Shown: one piece after another, positions 9,940-19,718 of the stretch
Layout of the letters: every line of letters begins with the position of its first letter
Numbering within the stretch: the stretch's first letter is position 1
NCBI RefSeq assembly: GCF_000003605.2
Contig: NW_003155736.1
Coordinates: forward strand, 626,763-656,832
DNA from: Saccoglossus kowalevskii
Lineage: Eukaryota; Hemichordata; Enteropneusta; Harrimaniidae
DNA length: 30,070 nucleotides
Direction of reading: 5' to 3'
The notes under the pieces: generated by a model
Seen by the model: only the letters and a program-made list of their open reading frames with translations
Told to the model about the DNA's origin: nothing
Database searches by the model: none
Made by a program: the position numbers and the translations under genes

Positions 9940-12447
9940 CTAACTTGTAATGTCACACACAGCGCCAGAACTATCAACATTGCACCAGTCATCATTCCAA
10001 GAACCAGATTCTCCCCTATAAATAGAAAATGGAAAAAGTATGTAGGTGGTTGATTAGGCAGACATGTAGGTCGGTAGGTGAGTCATCTGGCAATCATATT
10101 TTGACGTCTTTCAGAGGTCACATACAGACAAACTGGCAGTCAGTGAATACATTATTTATTCAGTCAGACATTGCATCTGTGTGTGTGGGGGTTGGGTTGG
10201 TTTGGTGTCTGGGATGTATGTGCGAGATGAGGGTGTGTATGTGAAAATCAAAGTACGAAATCAGCATTGTGTCCCAGTATCACTAATACATAATGTACTG
10301 AATTTAATTGACTTACTGTAATACTACACAATCTTGATTTAAAAAATTATTTGGCTGTCCGTCATCCCAATTATTGTATGTTATCCGTCCACCAGTAGCA
10401 TACTCAAATCGGTCTTCATCATTCATGTCGTTAACACCAATCCAGTCTATTTTACAAATATATAACTTTAAATATCTTAATTCATACAGATGAAAAACGC
10501 ATAAAATGAGTATGAAAACATTTATATGAAGTTAACAATAGATAAAAAGTAATACATTATCGGAGTATATATATATTTTCTGTCATGTGGAGCATGTGGT
10601 ACGCTCTTAGTGAATAGTGAGTCATTGTACTTTGTTTACGATTAAGACATTGTTGTGAGAATCTCAATTGTCGACGAGGTTTTTTAGTTTTCAGTTCTTC
10701 TAATTTTCTGTTTTCTGTGAGTTTTTTGTTGTTGAATAAATAAAGGAAAAAGTGTTACTAATGTCAGTGAGAATGATCACCATGTTTCACCTTCAGCGAG
10801 AAAGTGGTACTTTCTTACTCTATTCTTACATTAGTTTTGTTTATATTTTTATTGATGTTTATATTGTATTACAAGTACAGTTGTATGGGTGAATTGTGTT
10901 TGAGCTTACATGATCCAGAAGGCAATAGGGGTTCAATTTCATTCTGCTCTGCCTGTGAATGTATCTCAGCAAGTTTCCCAGACCGTGATTCACATTCAGT
11001 CTTCGCGTCATGCCAGTCCATTGACATCTCCACAACCACGTATGTTGGTGTACCTAAAAAGAAAGATAAACACACATTGTAATACACGATTGAGGTTTCA
11101 CCGTGGAATTGATAGAACTGCTATTACGAAGCAGAGTTTACACCTGCATCAGATTCTTTCCCCTGAATCAAAACTGCAAATGTCAGTATGTTCGACCAAG
11201 TAAATCATTTTTCCACAATGTACCAGCACACGAACTACTGATCTCTATAGCGATTTACTGTAAGTCTGTAAGTAACTATTACAGCTCATAAAACATCTTA
11301 TTTGAGAAAATCCCCATAAATTCTGTTACATGGAGAACAGCTTGAAACATTCACCCAGGCACGTATATGGATACCGTAGATTGATGGACTGGGACAACAC
11401 TCAGTGTGCATATTATATTAGCAGGGGCTTGTTACTATTTAAAGTGTATCATGTTGTTACACGTGGATGATTTTCCATTTGACCGAAGAACACCCGGTAA
11501 CCTGGCATTGCACATACACACAAACACCACTGGATTTTCTTAATTTGGGATGCTGAGTTTATATTATGATTTATACTCTTTTTGTTTTTACATAAGTGCA
11601 CACGTTCGTTTCCCTTGCATGTGTATATGCTTCTGTTATATACTTGTTCATGCGATGATCTGAATCCACACTCGCCCAAAAGTTGCATTATTTGTGAATT
11701 GACATTTTAAATTCTTCACATTTTGGAATCTCTTAACGGATATGAATAATGTCCCCCGCAGTAATACTGAAGTAAATAGGTATACGTATTCGATTCATAC
11801 ATACGTATTAGAAACAGTCTCTTCGAATTAAAGATATATCAAGTCACGGAGATGATAACAAAACTATACACAATGGCATAATAAAAGTAAGTTAACTTTT
11901 AAACTTTCTGAATGAAAGACCTCTAAGTGCTATGCGACATTTGATGACTTGGTTGCTTTATTCAAGGAAGGCTTTTTAATATTTATTGGCTAGAGAACCA
12001 CGTTGAAATAACCCACCAGATTTGTATTCACTAAAGTTTAAAGCATATCATATGTGACTTTTGTATTGCCAAATCAACACTAACCTGGTGAAACGCTATG
12101 GTTTGCACAATAGGTCGGTAGTTACCATAGTTAGGAAAGTTGTCACCATTTACTGACACACTAGTAACAGTGCTGGTAGAAGTTTGTGGGAAATGGTGTT
12201 TTAGTTTTTTTGAGCATGAAATAAATTATTCAAGATGAACTAAAGGTATCATAATATTGACAGCTGGGTGTAGTGCCATTAGGACAAACGTAATTTGAAC
12301 ATTGCGCAAATCGTTTGCGCTTTGATGAATATTTTTTAATTAATAAATAATTATAGCTGGCGCTGTGCTGCATTATAACTTACCTTTGACTATACATTCT
12401 ACCAATAAACCCAACCACAAGAAGAACTGCAATCTGAATCTGATCAT
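9940..12447 (-). CDS. Small secreted C-type lectin, complete, four exons
   Basis: Exons 12384-12447, 10910-11053, 10317-10446 and 9940-10015 (phases 1, 1, 2) join to 414 nt, 137 residues and a TAG. Exon 1 codes for a signal peptide: MIRFRLQFFLWLGLLVECIV, with likely cleavage near residue 18-22. The rest is one C-type lectin-like domain: DWHDAKTEC (C42), YWIGVND across the exon 2/3 junction (70-76), NWDDGQPNN with Q100-P101-N102, C109, W119-N120-D121, C124 and C133. The expected disulfides are C42-C133 and C109-C124. QPN sits where EPN (mannose type) or QPD (galactose type) is found, and WND completes the calcium-2 site, so calcium-dependent sugar binding is likely but its preference is not predictable. 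The protein ends four residues after the last Cys, so it is a bare domain probably acting outside the cell in recognition or mucosal defence. The ATG follows TTTCAG directly, so a 5' UTR exon may lie upstream. Confidence 0.93.
10175..10242 (+). repeat. GT/G-rich tract in lectin intron 3
   Basis: TGTGTGTGTGGGGG, then TTGGGTTGGTTTGG and further GGG and GTGTGTATG runs. It is the most G-rich strand segment of the window and could form a two- or three-tier G-quadruplex on the plus strand, opposite the lectin transcript. Confidence 0.6.
11054..12383 (-). other. Intron 1 of the four-exon lectin
   Basis: A 1330 bp intron between the signal-peptide exon and the first domain exon, with GTAAGT at its start and TTTCTTTTTAG at its end. 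No gene or repeat is recognised inside it; open frames here (for example 11449-11688 minus) are chance. Confidence 0.7.
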
Positions 12448-12939
12448 CTGAAATACAAAGTTTAAACAATAAACAGTCACAATAGCTAATAATACTTAAA
12501 TATGCCATCACAATCATGAAGATTTGGCAAGACATCAACATTTGCGTGACGCTGCCCCTCACAGAGACCAACAATAAGCTAGACGAGAGTTTCAAGCTGT
12601 CAATAGAGCAAGGGCAAACACTGGGAAAGAGCAATATAGCAAGCATACAACACTCTCGCAAAATAGTAAGTACATTTTGCATGATATAATTTGACAACAA
12701 CTGGGAAACAATCACCTAGTATTCGTGGGTGTTGAAAACAATTCAAGACTGCAAAAGTAGTGCTCACCAAGACCTCTATCCTGATCGTAATTCTACAAAA
12801 TATCACATTTCGTCTCGGCGAAGAAATATGAAATGAGCAAATCACATTTTAACTAGCATACAGAAATTTGGATTGTTATTATTGCAAAGAAAGTTGGGAC
12901 TGTACCCTGTGCCAATTTGTAGGAAATGCTCACTAAAGG

Positions 12940-13044
12940 TCGGTGGTCGTCGCGCAGCGCGTATTCGAAATTCATGTAAATAAACATTGCGTTTTACAAG
13001 CGTTATGTAGATCGCTATAATTCTCATAGCGCGACGGCCACCAC
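12940..13044. mobile_element. Short inverted-repeat element (MITE-like)
   Basis: GGTGGTCGTCGCGC at 12942-12955 is nearly inverted by GCGCGACGGCCACC at 13029-13042, enclosing about 75 bp. Its CG content is far above the flanks. The end motif GGTGGTCGTCGCG recurs inverted at 818-833, so it belongs to a repeat family. No clear target-site duplication is seen. Confidence 0.5.
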
Positions 13045-14168
13045 GTACTACAGAAAGTGGCAATACATACTTGAAAGATACAATATCGTTTTGGAAGGAA
13101 AGGAAGGAAGGAAAGAAAGGGAATATATTGCATACACACTCACAAATTACGACTTCTGCGTAACGGATAAGCCACACATCAAATTAATAACACTATAATA
13201 TCAGAATTATTTAACTCGTGTTTTAACTATCATTTGTTCCAAGTATTTACTGCATTCGTTTAATACATATAGTATTGTATGGCAATTCATGAAATATTGC
13301 CTGTATATCTCTGTATACGATATGTATGTATCCTAATGTGAGCACCCCTCCCCCCCAAAAAAAGATAAATAAGTTTTATAACCATGATAATGGTTAGAAA
13401 ATAACATGTTGTTAGTCTTTTACCGTCTCCAACCATAGTATTGTGGCCTTGTATCCCGGATTCGAATTTAATTATTATCAACAAATATTAAAATGCTCTT
13501 ATAAAAGCCTATAACAGTCCATCATTAAAGCCTTGTGCCGTCAAATACACACATACTTGGTCCAATAACACTCTGTATTTCAATACAAACATTTACAGTA
13601 CGTACCTCAGAAATTGTCGACTGTCACTCGTGAGTGTACCATCTAAGGGCGCACCTCTTGACAACTGTCGGATATTATGAAAGTCATTACTGGCAAAACA
13701 TTGCCCGCTCATTGAAACTACGGTCGCATAATAACTCATTGAAAGCATCAATGTTTTGTTTTTTTGTATGTCAATTGTTCTGTGTACATTGACTAATATT
13801 CGTCGTTCACATGGGCTACATTGTCAGGTCGTAAAAAAGATCGATCAGTGTTTTGTTTTTTTCGTATGAAATGTACTTGACGTCATATATAGTCAATATC
13901 TTATCTGTATAAGAATTACATATTGATGATACAATGCGATCTTCAGCTTGAAAACAAAATCAATAAACTTCAGTTGTGACGTTAGTTGCTGTTCTGATGG
14001 ATGATGATCTAAATATGCTTATCGGATATTTAGACATACATTGTAATATATTTAGTTTGTTCTTCTTAGTTTGTTCAATTTTATATTAACCAATGTACTC
14101 ACTTGATTAAAATTAAAAACAACATTAATAGTGTAAAGAACAAAACAATGGTGTCCCATGATTTATTG

Positions 14169-14185
14169 TATATATATATATATAT
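14169..14185. repeat. (TA)n microsatellite
   Basis: About eight TA units. Confidence 0.85.
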
Positions 14186-14679
14186 TCAAGTGTAATAATT
14201 ATCTTCATAACACGCCAATAAATGACATATTTTATGTCACAGTAATTGTCTATATTGATTATACATAATTATATTTTGTTCAAACCATTCATTATGATGA
14301 ACAGATGCATGATTTTGCATAAATTGGAGTAACTAAATTATAATCAAACACCAAATACACCAAGTAGCCTAGGAGTATACACATCGTGTATAGAGAGCAA
14401 CTCATATTAAAATGCAAATTAAAATAAAAACTGGAGTTATTCAAACCGTTCGTACATATTAACTATCTTCAAACTACTAAAAAAAACACTTGTATTAATT
14501 ATGAAATTAGGTCGTGTATTCCCGCGAATATTTGGACAGAACAAATCTCGAAACAAATGGTAAGGGCCTTGTCATGAAACAGCAATAGCCACGGTGTAAA
14601 TATGGTTTGTAAACAATTTCGAAAGTGACAAATATCGCTTATTTAACCTTGAGTTGGAGCGGAATTTAAATATAACGCT

Positions 14680-15200
14680 AATGAGACGTTGCGAAGCACT
14701 ATTTAGACGTTACTATAGACCGTTAAGATATTGCCAAACAGTATTGAGACATAACTACGCAATGTTAAGAAATAACTAAATACTTTTTAAACGTTATTTA
14801 ACACTGTTGAGACATTACTAAACACTATTGGGACGTTATTAGCACTGGGGATACGTTGCTAAGCACGATCATGACGTTACTAAACACCCCTGAACTGTTA
14901 TTTTAGGACGTTGCTAAGCATTGCTGAAATGTTACTAAACAATGATGAGACGTTACGAAACACTGCACTATTAATATGTTATTGAGCACTGTTCAGATGT
15001 TTAGGCATAGTTCAGACTTTACTAAGCACTGTTGAGGCGTTACTCAACGCTGTTCAGACGTTATCCAGCATTGTTGATTTTTTTCTATGCACTGCCGAGA
15101 CGTTGCTAAGCACCGTTGAAATGATATCTAGCATTGCTGAGACTTTCGTGACGTCACCAAGCATTATTAAGACAAAACTATTCACTGTTGAGAAGGTATT
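14680..15200. repeat. Degenerate minisatellite with a 21-22 bp unit
   Basis: About two dozen diverged head-to-tail copies with the core GAGACGTTRCTAAGCAYTG, clearest at 14800-14960 and 15015-15160. Unit length and bases vary, so the array is old. Stops occur in all frames I followed, so it is not a coding repeat. Confidence 0.85.
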
Positions 15201-17122
15201 TACTTCTGAAACTTGTTGAATGTACCACGAGGCTTGTCACAACAGTTGACTGAAATATGGTTACGTAATATATTCAATATAAATATGATGGACAGGTTTG
15301 TTCCCGAGGAAGTTCGTAACGGGGTGGGTCGGTCTAAACATTGTTAAACTTGGCTTCGTTTGTGTGCAAAATTATATTCTACCAGTCGTTTGTGACGTCG
15401 AGGATTTAAAATGGCAAGTAGTCACAGTAACACTGTATTTCTTTCTTTTTGACAATTGCACGTGTGTTAGGCGTACATATGGGTTTTTTAACGCCATAGG
15501 AACCCACATTACAGTATATTACGAAGTTTTCAATAGTTTTTCGTAATTATTTTGCATGTAATGACCGTATTACACAATTTTGTAGAAAATATACACATAT
15601 TCTACCAAAAGTGAGAAAGTATACCAATTGTTTTAATCTTTTTTTCTCTCAAACAGTCTTGGTGCAATTATCCATTCACTTACCTAGGGCGCACATACAA
15701 GGCCGCCATTTCTTATTTAGCTAAATAGAGAGTGCCTCAGATTACAGTTGCCGAGTTGCGGGTCCGAATCTAGTATTTCATGATTATATGTGCCTGTAAT
15801 TTCGTTCATCACGAAATACTCTACATGGCATATAATTTATAATTCATAAGCATAATTATTTCTGTAGTTCTCCCCAAATCACGCCATTGCAACATTTATA
15901 TACAGTCATATGAATATGTTTAACGACTGAGATTAAGTCTAAGAATAGGTCTGTAATATATATTGAGTATTCAATTAATTCAATAATGTATTTGTAACGA
16001 TGTATTGCTATACTGACACACAAAGAAATGTTATCTTGATTATTTCAACTACTTACCTTCTAATCAAAGCTCCTGTTTTATGCAGATTGTAACTTGGACA
16101 ATCATGCGTGTATAGGCAATAAATGTAGGAATTGTTGGTAAAAAGTGTGTCCATGTTTCACTATTGTTGCTCAATATAGCATTGATAAACATGACAATCG
16201 CATTGCATCTTTTACATTAAGTTGTAATCTCCGACTTTAATTGTTAATTTATATATTTAGGAACCAAAAAATCAGCATTGGTTCATTGTCAAAAAGATTG
16301 TTTACTCAGATCCCCTATATGAAGTTTTCTACGGTGAGGAGTTGCAGTGGAAAATGTCTCTCAGCACTATGATTTACTGGGTGAAAGATTCTTCATCAAT
16401 TTAAATTTATCTATGTATGGTCTTTCCTGACTGTTTCAACGCCTAGGAACCAGACAATTAGAATGCACACGTTTACGACTGAACTGAATAGTGGCTTGTA
16501 AAAACAATGAGTAAAAAAACATAATCACAATTACCGGCAGACTTTTGTCTACAGTTTACTATATTTTAAGTCTGAATATGTCGGTACTGTAGATTAAGCC
16601 TGTCAGTAATCAGCAATATATTGTACTTTTAAGATTATTAGGCATTGCTGAGAAGTAACTAAGCACTGCTGCGATAGCCTACTGGCAATCGAGAATATTT
16701 TGAAACAAATTAAATAATCAGTTGTAAGTTACAACAATCAGAGAAATCTCAATCATTGAACCTATCTCGGGTTATCACTGAAATATGATTAGAAAAATGT
16801 TCCCATGTCAAACGGACACTTGAGTGATTGCTGCCTAAATTTGCATATATAAACTACCTGGGTTTAATGGTGATTCTGCATGCACAACATATGTGAAACC
16901 TTTATTACATTTCATTCTAGGTACTGTTAGGGAAACCAGCAAAGAGTAACATTGAAATGCGTTCCATCACATGTTCCTCTCCTATCTTTTAATAAGTCGT
17001 CATCTTGAGGGGCCTCTCTCAGATGGTTTCTCACTGTTGATTTGTCATTTCCCATCATAGTGTGCATCGTGCGTTATAATTTTCTACGGTTTATGTGACA
17101 TTAACCTTTGTGGGGTAACTTA
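15201..17122. other. Non-coding stretch
   Basis: AT-rich DNA. A plus-strand frame of 82 codons at 15298-15546 is hydrophobic in parts but has no recognised domain. Nothing else is seen except the outlying repeat at 16640-16676. Confidence 0.5.
16640..16676. repeat. Outlying copy of the 21-22 bp minisatellite unit
   Basis: GGCATTGCTGAGAAGTAACT followed by AAGCACTGCTG holds nearly two units of the array at 14680-15200, 1.4 kb away from it. Confidence 0.6.
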
Positions 17123-17466
17123 GCCCAAGCAATTTTATCTTATCTAAACGAGATCTTTGGTCATTTTTATGTCATTATATTTAAATACAGCTACTGTTGC
17201 TTTAATAGTATCACATTCCGGAATAAAATATTATCATGCTGAAAATAACTCACATTTATTTCACAGGATATATGATTAAAACAAGAATAATATTCGTACA
17301 TAACAATCAATTAAAATGAATATTAAATACAATATGTATATAGCCCATGTCGAGCATTGTTCAGTTGTCGCTATTTGTCAATGTGTCACATTGCACAATC
17401 AACAGAATTATCACACAGAAATACACATCGTCATACTATACACAGCTTTTCGATATGTTGATTGTT
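17123..17466 (+). repeat. Left copy of a 344 bp gap-flanking duplication
   Basis: It matches 17773-18116 at a constant offset of 650 with only four substitutions that I could find (about 99% identity). No coding content. Confidence 0.95.
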
Positions 17467-17719
17467 AATTTAAAACTTGACTTGAGTCACTAATTTATTT
17501 AGTTAGCTCTTGAATATCTGTTCTAATAGAGAATACGTAGCACTTGTAATATTACAGACAGGATGTTACGTAATTGAAACTTCGTGATATGGACATGGAG
17601 AGTCTGTAGATTTCAATACAAATTGTTATCCTGATCCTAAATACTTAAATAAATAACTCAATTGATGCAAAGGGATGGTTGAATCGATAATTGACGAAAT
17701 GGACGGTTGAAAAATCTAT

Positions 17720-17769
17720 NNNNNNNNNNNNNNNNNNNNNNNNNNNNNNNNNNNNNNNNNNNNNNNNNN
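17720..17769. other. Assembly gap (50 N)
   Basis: Exactly 50 N, a conventional placeholder size rather than a measured one. It is bracketed by a near-identical duplication. Confidence 0.99.
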
Positions 17770-17772
17770 TTT

Positions 17773-18116
17773 GCCCAAGCAATTTTATCTTATCTAAACG
17801 AGATCTTTGGTCATTTTTATGTCATTATATTTAAATACAGCTACTGTTGCTTTAATAGTATCACATTCCGGAATAAAATATTATCATGCTGAAAATAACT
17901 CACATTTATTTCACAGGATATATGATTAAAACAAGAATAATATTCGTACATAACAATTAATTAAAATGAATATTAAATACAATATGTGTATAGCCCATGT
18001 CGAGCATTGTTCAGTTGTCGCTATTTGTCAATGTGTCACATTGCACAATCAACAGAATTATCACACAGAAATACACATCGTCATACAATACACAGCTTTT
18101 CGATATATTGATTGTT
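17773..18116 (+). repeat. Right copy of the gap-flanking duplication
   Basis: Second copy of 17123-17466. It is followed directly by a copy (18117-18151) of the 35 bp found just left of the gap (17685-17719), so the two sides share the same order but the right side lacks the 218 bp block 17467-17684. Confidence 0.95.
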
Positions 18117-18151
18117 CGATAATTGATGAATTGGACGGTTGAAAAATCTAT

Positions 18152-18913
18152 TGGTTATTTTCTATGTGTATTCATATAATATTTATATTTGCTATCGAGC
18201 CATTGAAATTTTATCTGCAAATATTGAAGCAATGTCTAACCAATATCATCTAAATTTAAAGAGGGTTAGGGCAAAATTGAATATTATATGTCAACATCTT
18301 CACATAAATGTTGTAATTTTTATGAGAATAATACATAAATTGGGGCCAACGAATAATTTCTTGTGAAAAACGTTTGAAATGGAAAATGGACAAATTCTTT
18401 ATTTGGGCAATGGTTTCTATTGTGGAATATTCATATCTCAAATGTTGCTAGGTAACTTAGAGTAAACAAGTCATGTTTTGTTGATATGCTTCATAAATAA
18501 AGCGTTTCCGCATGCTGCGTGACACGAGTTCTCCATTACAAAGAAAGTTGAAAGTTCGCTTCCATGATTGCAAATATAAACAGTTACGCACTCAGTGTCA
18601 AAAGTTCAATTTGGCTTCAACTGCCTGAATATTAATCCGAAAATCAATGCATAAAACTCGATACAATTACAACAGCGATAGGATATTCCAAATTGATACC
18701 GAGACGAATAGCTTAAATTAAAAATGTTACTAAAATGTGCTTGCATTCCTAAAACAAATTACAATATACAATAAACATCTGTTTAAACGACTATATTCAA
18801 CACACATTAAATCACATGATAAAAGGTAAACTATACAACGAATCAATAATTCCATATATGGCATGTAGTATTCAATGGACGTCAATAATACGACAATGTA
18901 CGTTGTTCTGTGA
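18152..18913. other. Probable 3' UTR and downstream flank of the receptor gene
   Basis: AT-rich DNA below the receptor stop. The poly(A) candidate at 18398-18403 would make 18398-18913 the 3' UTR. Small open frames on both strands have no recognisable content. Confidence 0.5.
18398..18403 (-). terminator. Candidate poly(A) signal AATAAA for the receptor gene
   Basis: A canonical AATAAA on the minus strand, and the first one I see downstream of the receptor stop at 18914. It implies a 3' UTR of about 0.5 kb. Assigned by position only. Confidence 0.4.
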
Positions 18914-19718
18914 TCATTGAATATCTGAAAAACAAAAAAAAGAGAGATAATTATCAACATTCGTTTTTTTGTGAAACACATTCCACATTTTGAGCACAGA
19001 CGATTTTTTGAAATCTGTTTTTGATTAAAGCTTCCTCGGTTCTTTCAAAATGATTCAGACGCCTAAGACTGAAGTATCAATTGGCTTAAAAGCCGTTAAT
19101 CCAAAACATTCAAGTAATTCGTTTCATATATTTTGCTTGGTAAATATATGATATTCACACAACAGTTGGTCAAGATCAATTGCCTGGAATTCATGTGTAT
19201 TCATTTAAATGTGCAAACTGTACAATCAACTTACAGTGAATCTTGTTGTTTAGAAGATCGGTCTGCGACTGTGGGGAAAAATAAAAGCATTTGGTTATGA
19301 ATGCGTAAATATGCCACCATAAACGCAGTGCGCCTTTCACATTATTACCAATGGCCAACCCTAAATCTCAACTCAACTGGGTAGCATTGAACCAACCCTC
19401 TGATTGTGAGCATGTAATCTTAATGATTGTAATATCACCAACCTATTGGCGTAGTATTCATTGCCAGGGGGAAATGATATACACTTCTGTGTAATTGAGT
19501 TACTAGCATTAAGTATAACATTCGAGGATGTTAGTAATATTTGTTGATTGCAAATGAGCTAAATGCATTTAGCTTGTTATATTTGTGCATAATAGACTAT
19601 TGGTACATCCGAAATTCTCCACTGTTTCTAAGGCAATAGTGTTAAGCCTTACCAGAGATATGCGTTTAACTGAGGTCAGTTCCACGGTAGGGTCACGTCG
19701 CAGGAACACAGCGCGAAC
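18914..19718 (-). CDS. Receptor cytoplasmic tail (3 short exons with stop)
   Basis: Exon 19653-19718 starts VRAVFLRRDP directly after GTRE, giving the typical adhesion GPCR helix-8 context E-V-R. Exon 19235-19268 gives SQTDLLNNKIH. Exon 18914-18924 gives YIQ and TGA. Acceptors (TTGTATAG, CCCCACAG, TTTTTCAG) and donors (GTAAGG, GTAAGT) are good and the phases 0, 0 and 1 agree. The tail is only about 40 residues, basic near the membrane, with Ser/Thr that could be phosphorylated. The last two exons are very short (34 nt and 11 nt coding), so they rest on splice signals rather than on homology. Alternative 3' exons are possible. Confidence 0.7.

Larger units (their letters stand above)
12448..14679. 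other. Upstream region of the four-exon lectin, non-coding
   Basis: It should contain the lectin promoter, but no clear TATA box or start site is visible. It holds an inverted-repeat element (12940-13044), a purine-rich tract (about 13095-13122, GGAAGGAA units) and a (TA)n run (14169-14185). Confidence 0.5.

Noticed and set aside
12380-12715. Minus-strand frame of 111 codons
   Set aside because: It overlaps the lectin signal-peptide exon in another frame; the spliced reading explains the region better.
14680-15200. CRISPR-like array
   Set aside because: The repeats are degenerate, adjoin one another without unique spacers, and lie in animal DNA; this is a minisatellite.
15298-15546. Plus-strand frame of 82 codons
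   Set aside because: No family resemblance, poor start context, and no splice partners.
17707-17892. Open frame running through the N gap
   Set aside because: It exists only because N codons are not read as stops.
18730-18981. Minus-strand frame starting before the last receptor acceptor
   Set aside because: The receptor enters at 18924 in a different phase and stops at once (YIQ then TGA); the long frame here is intron read-through in another frame.
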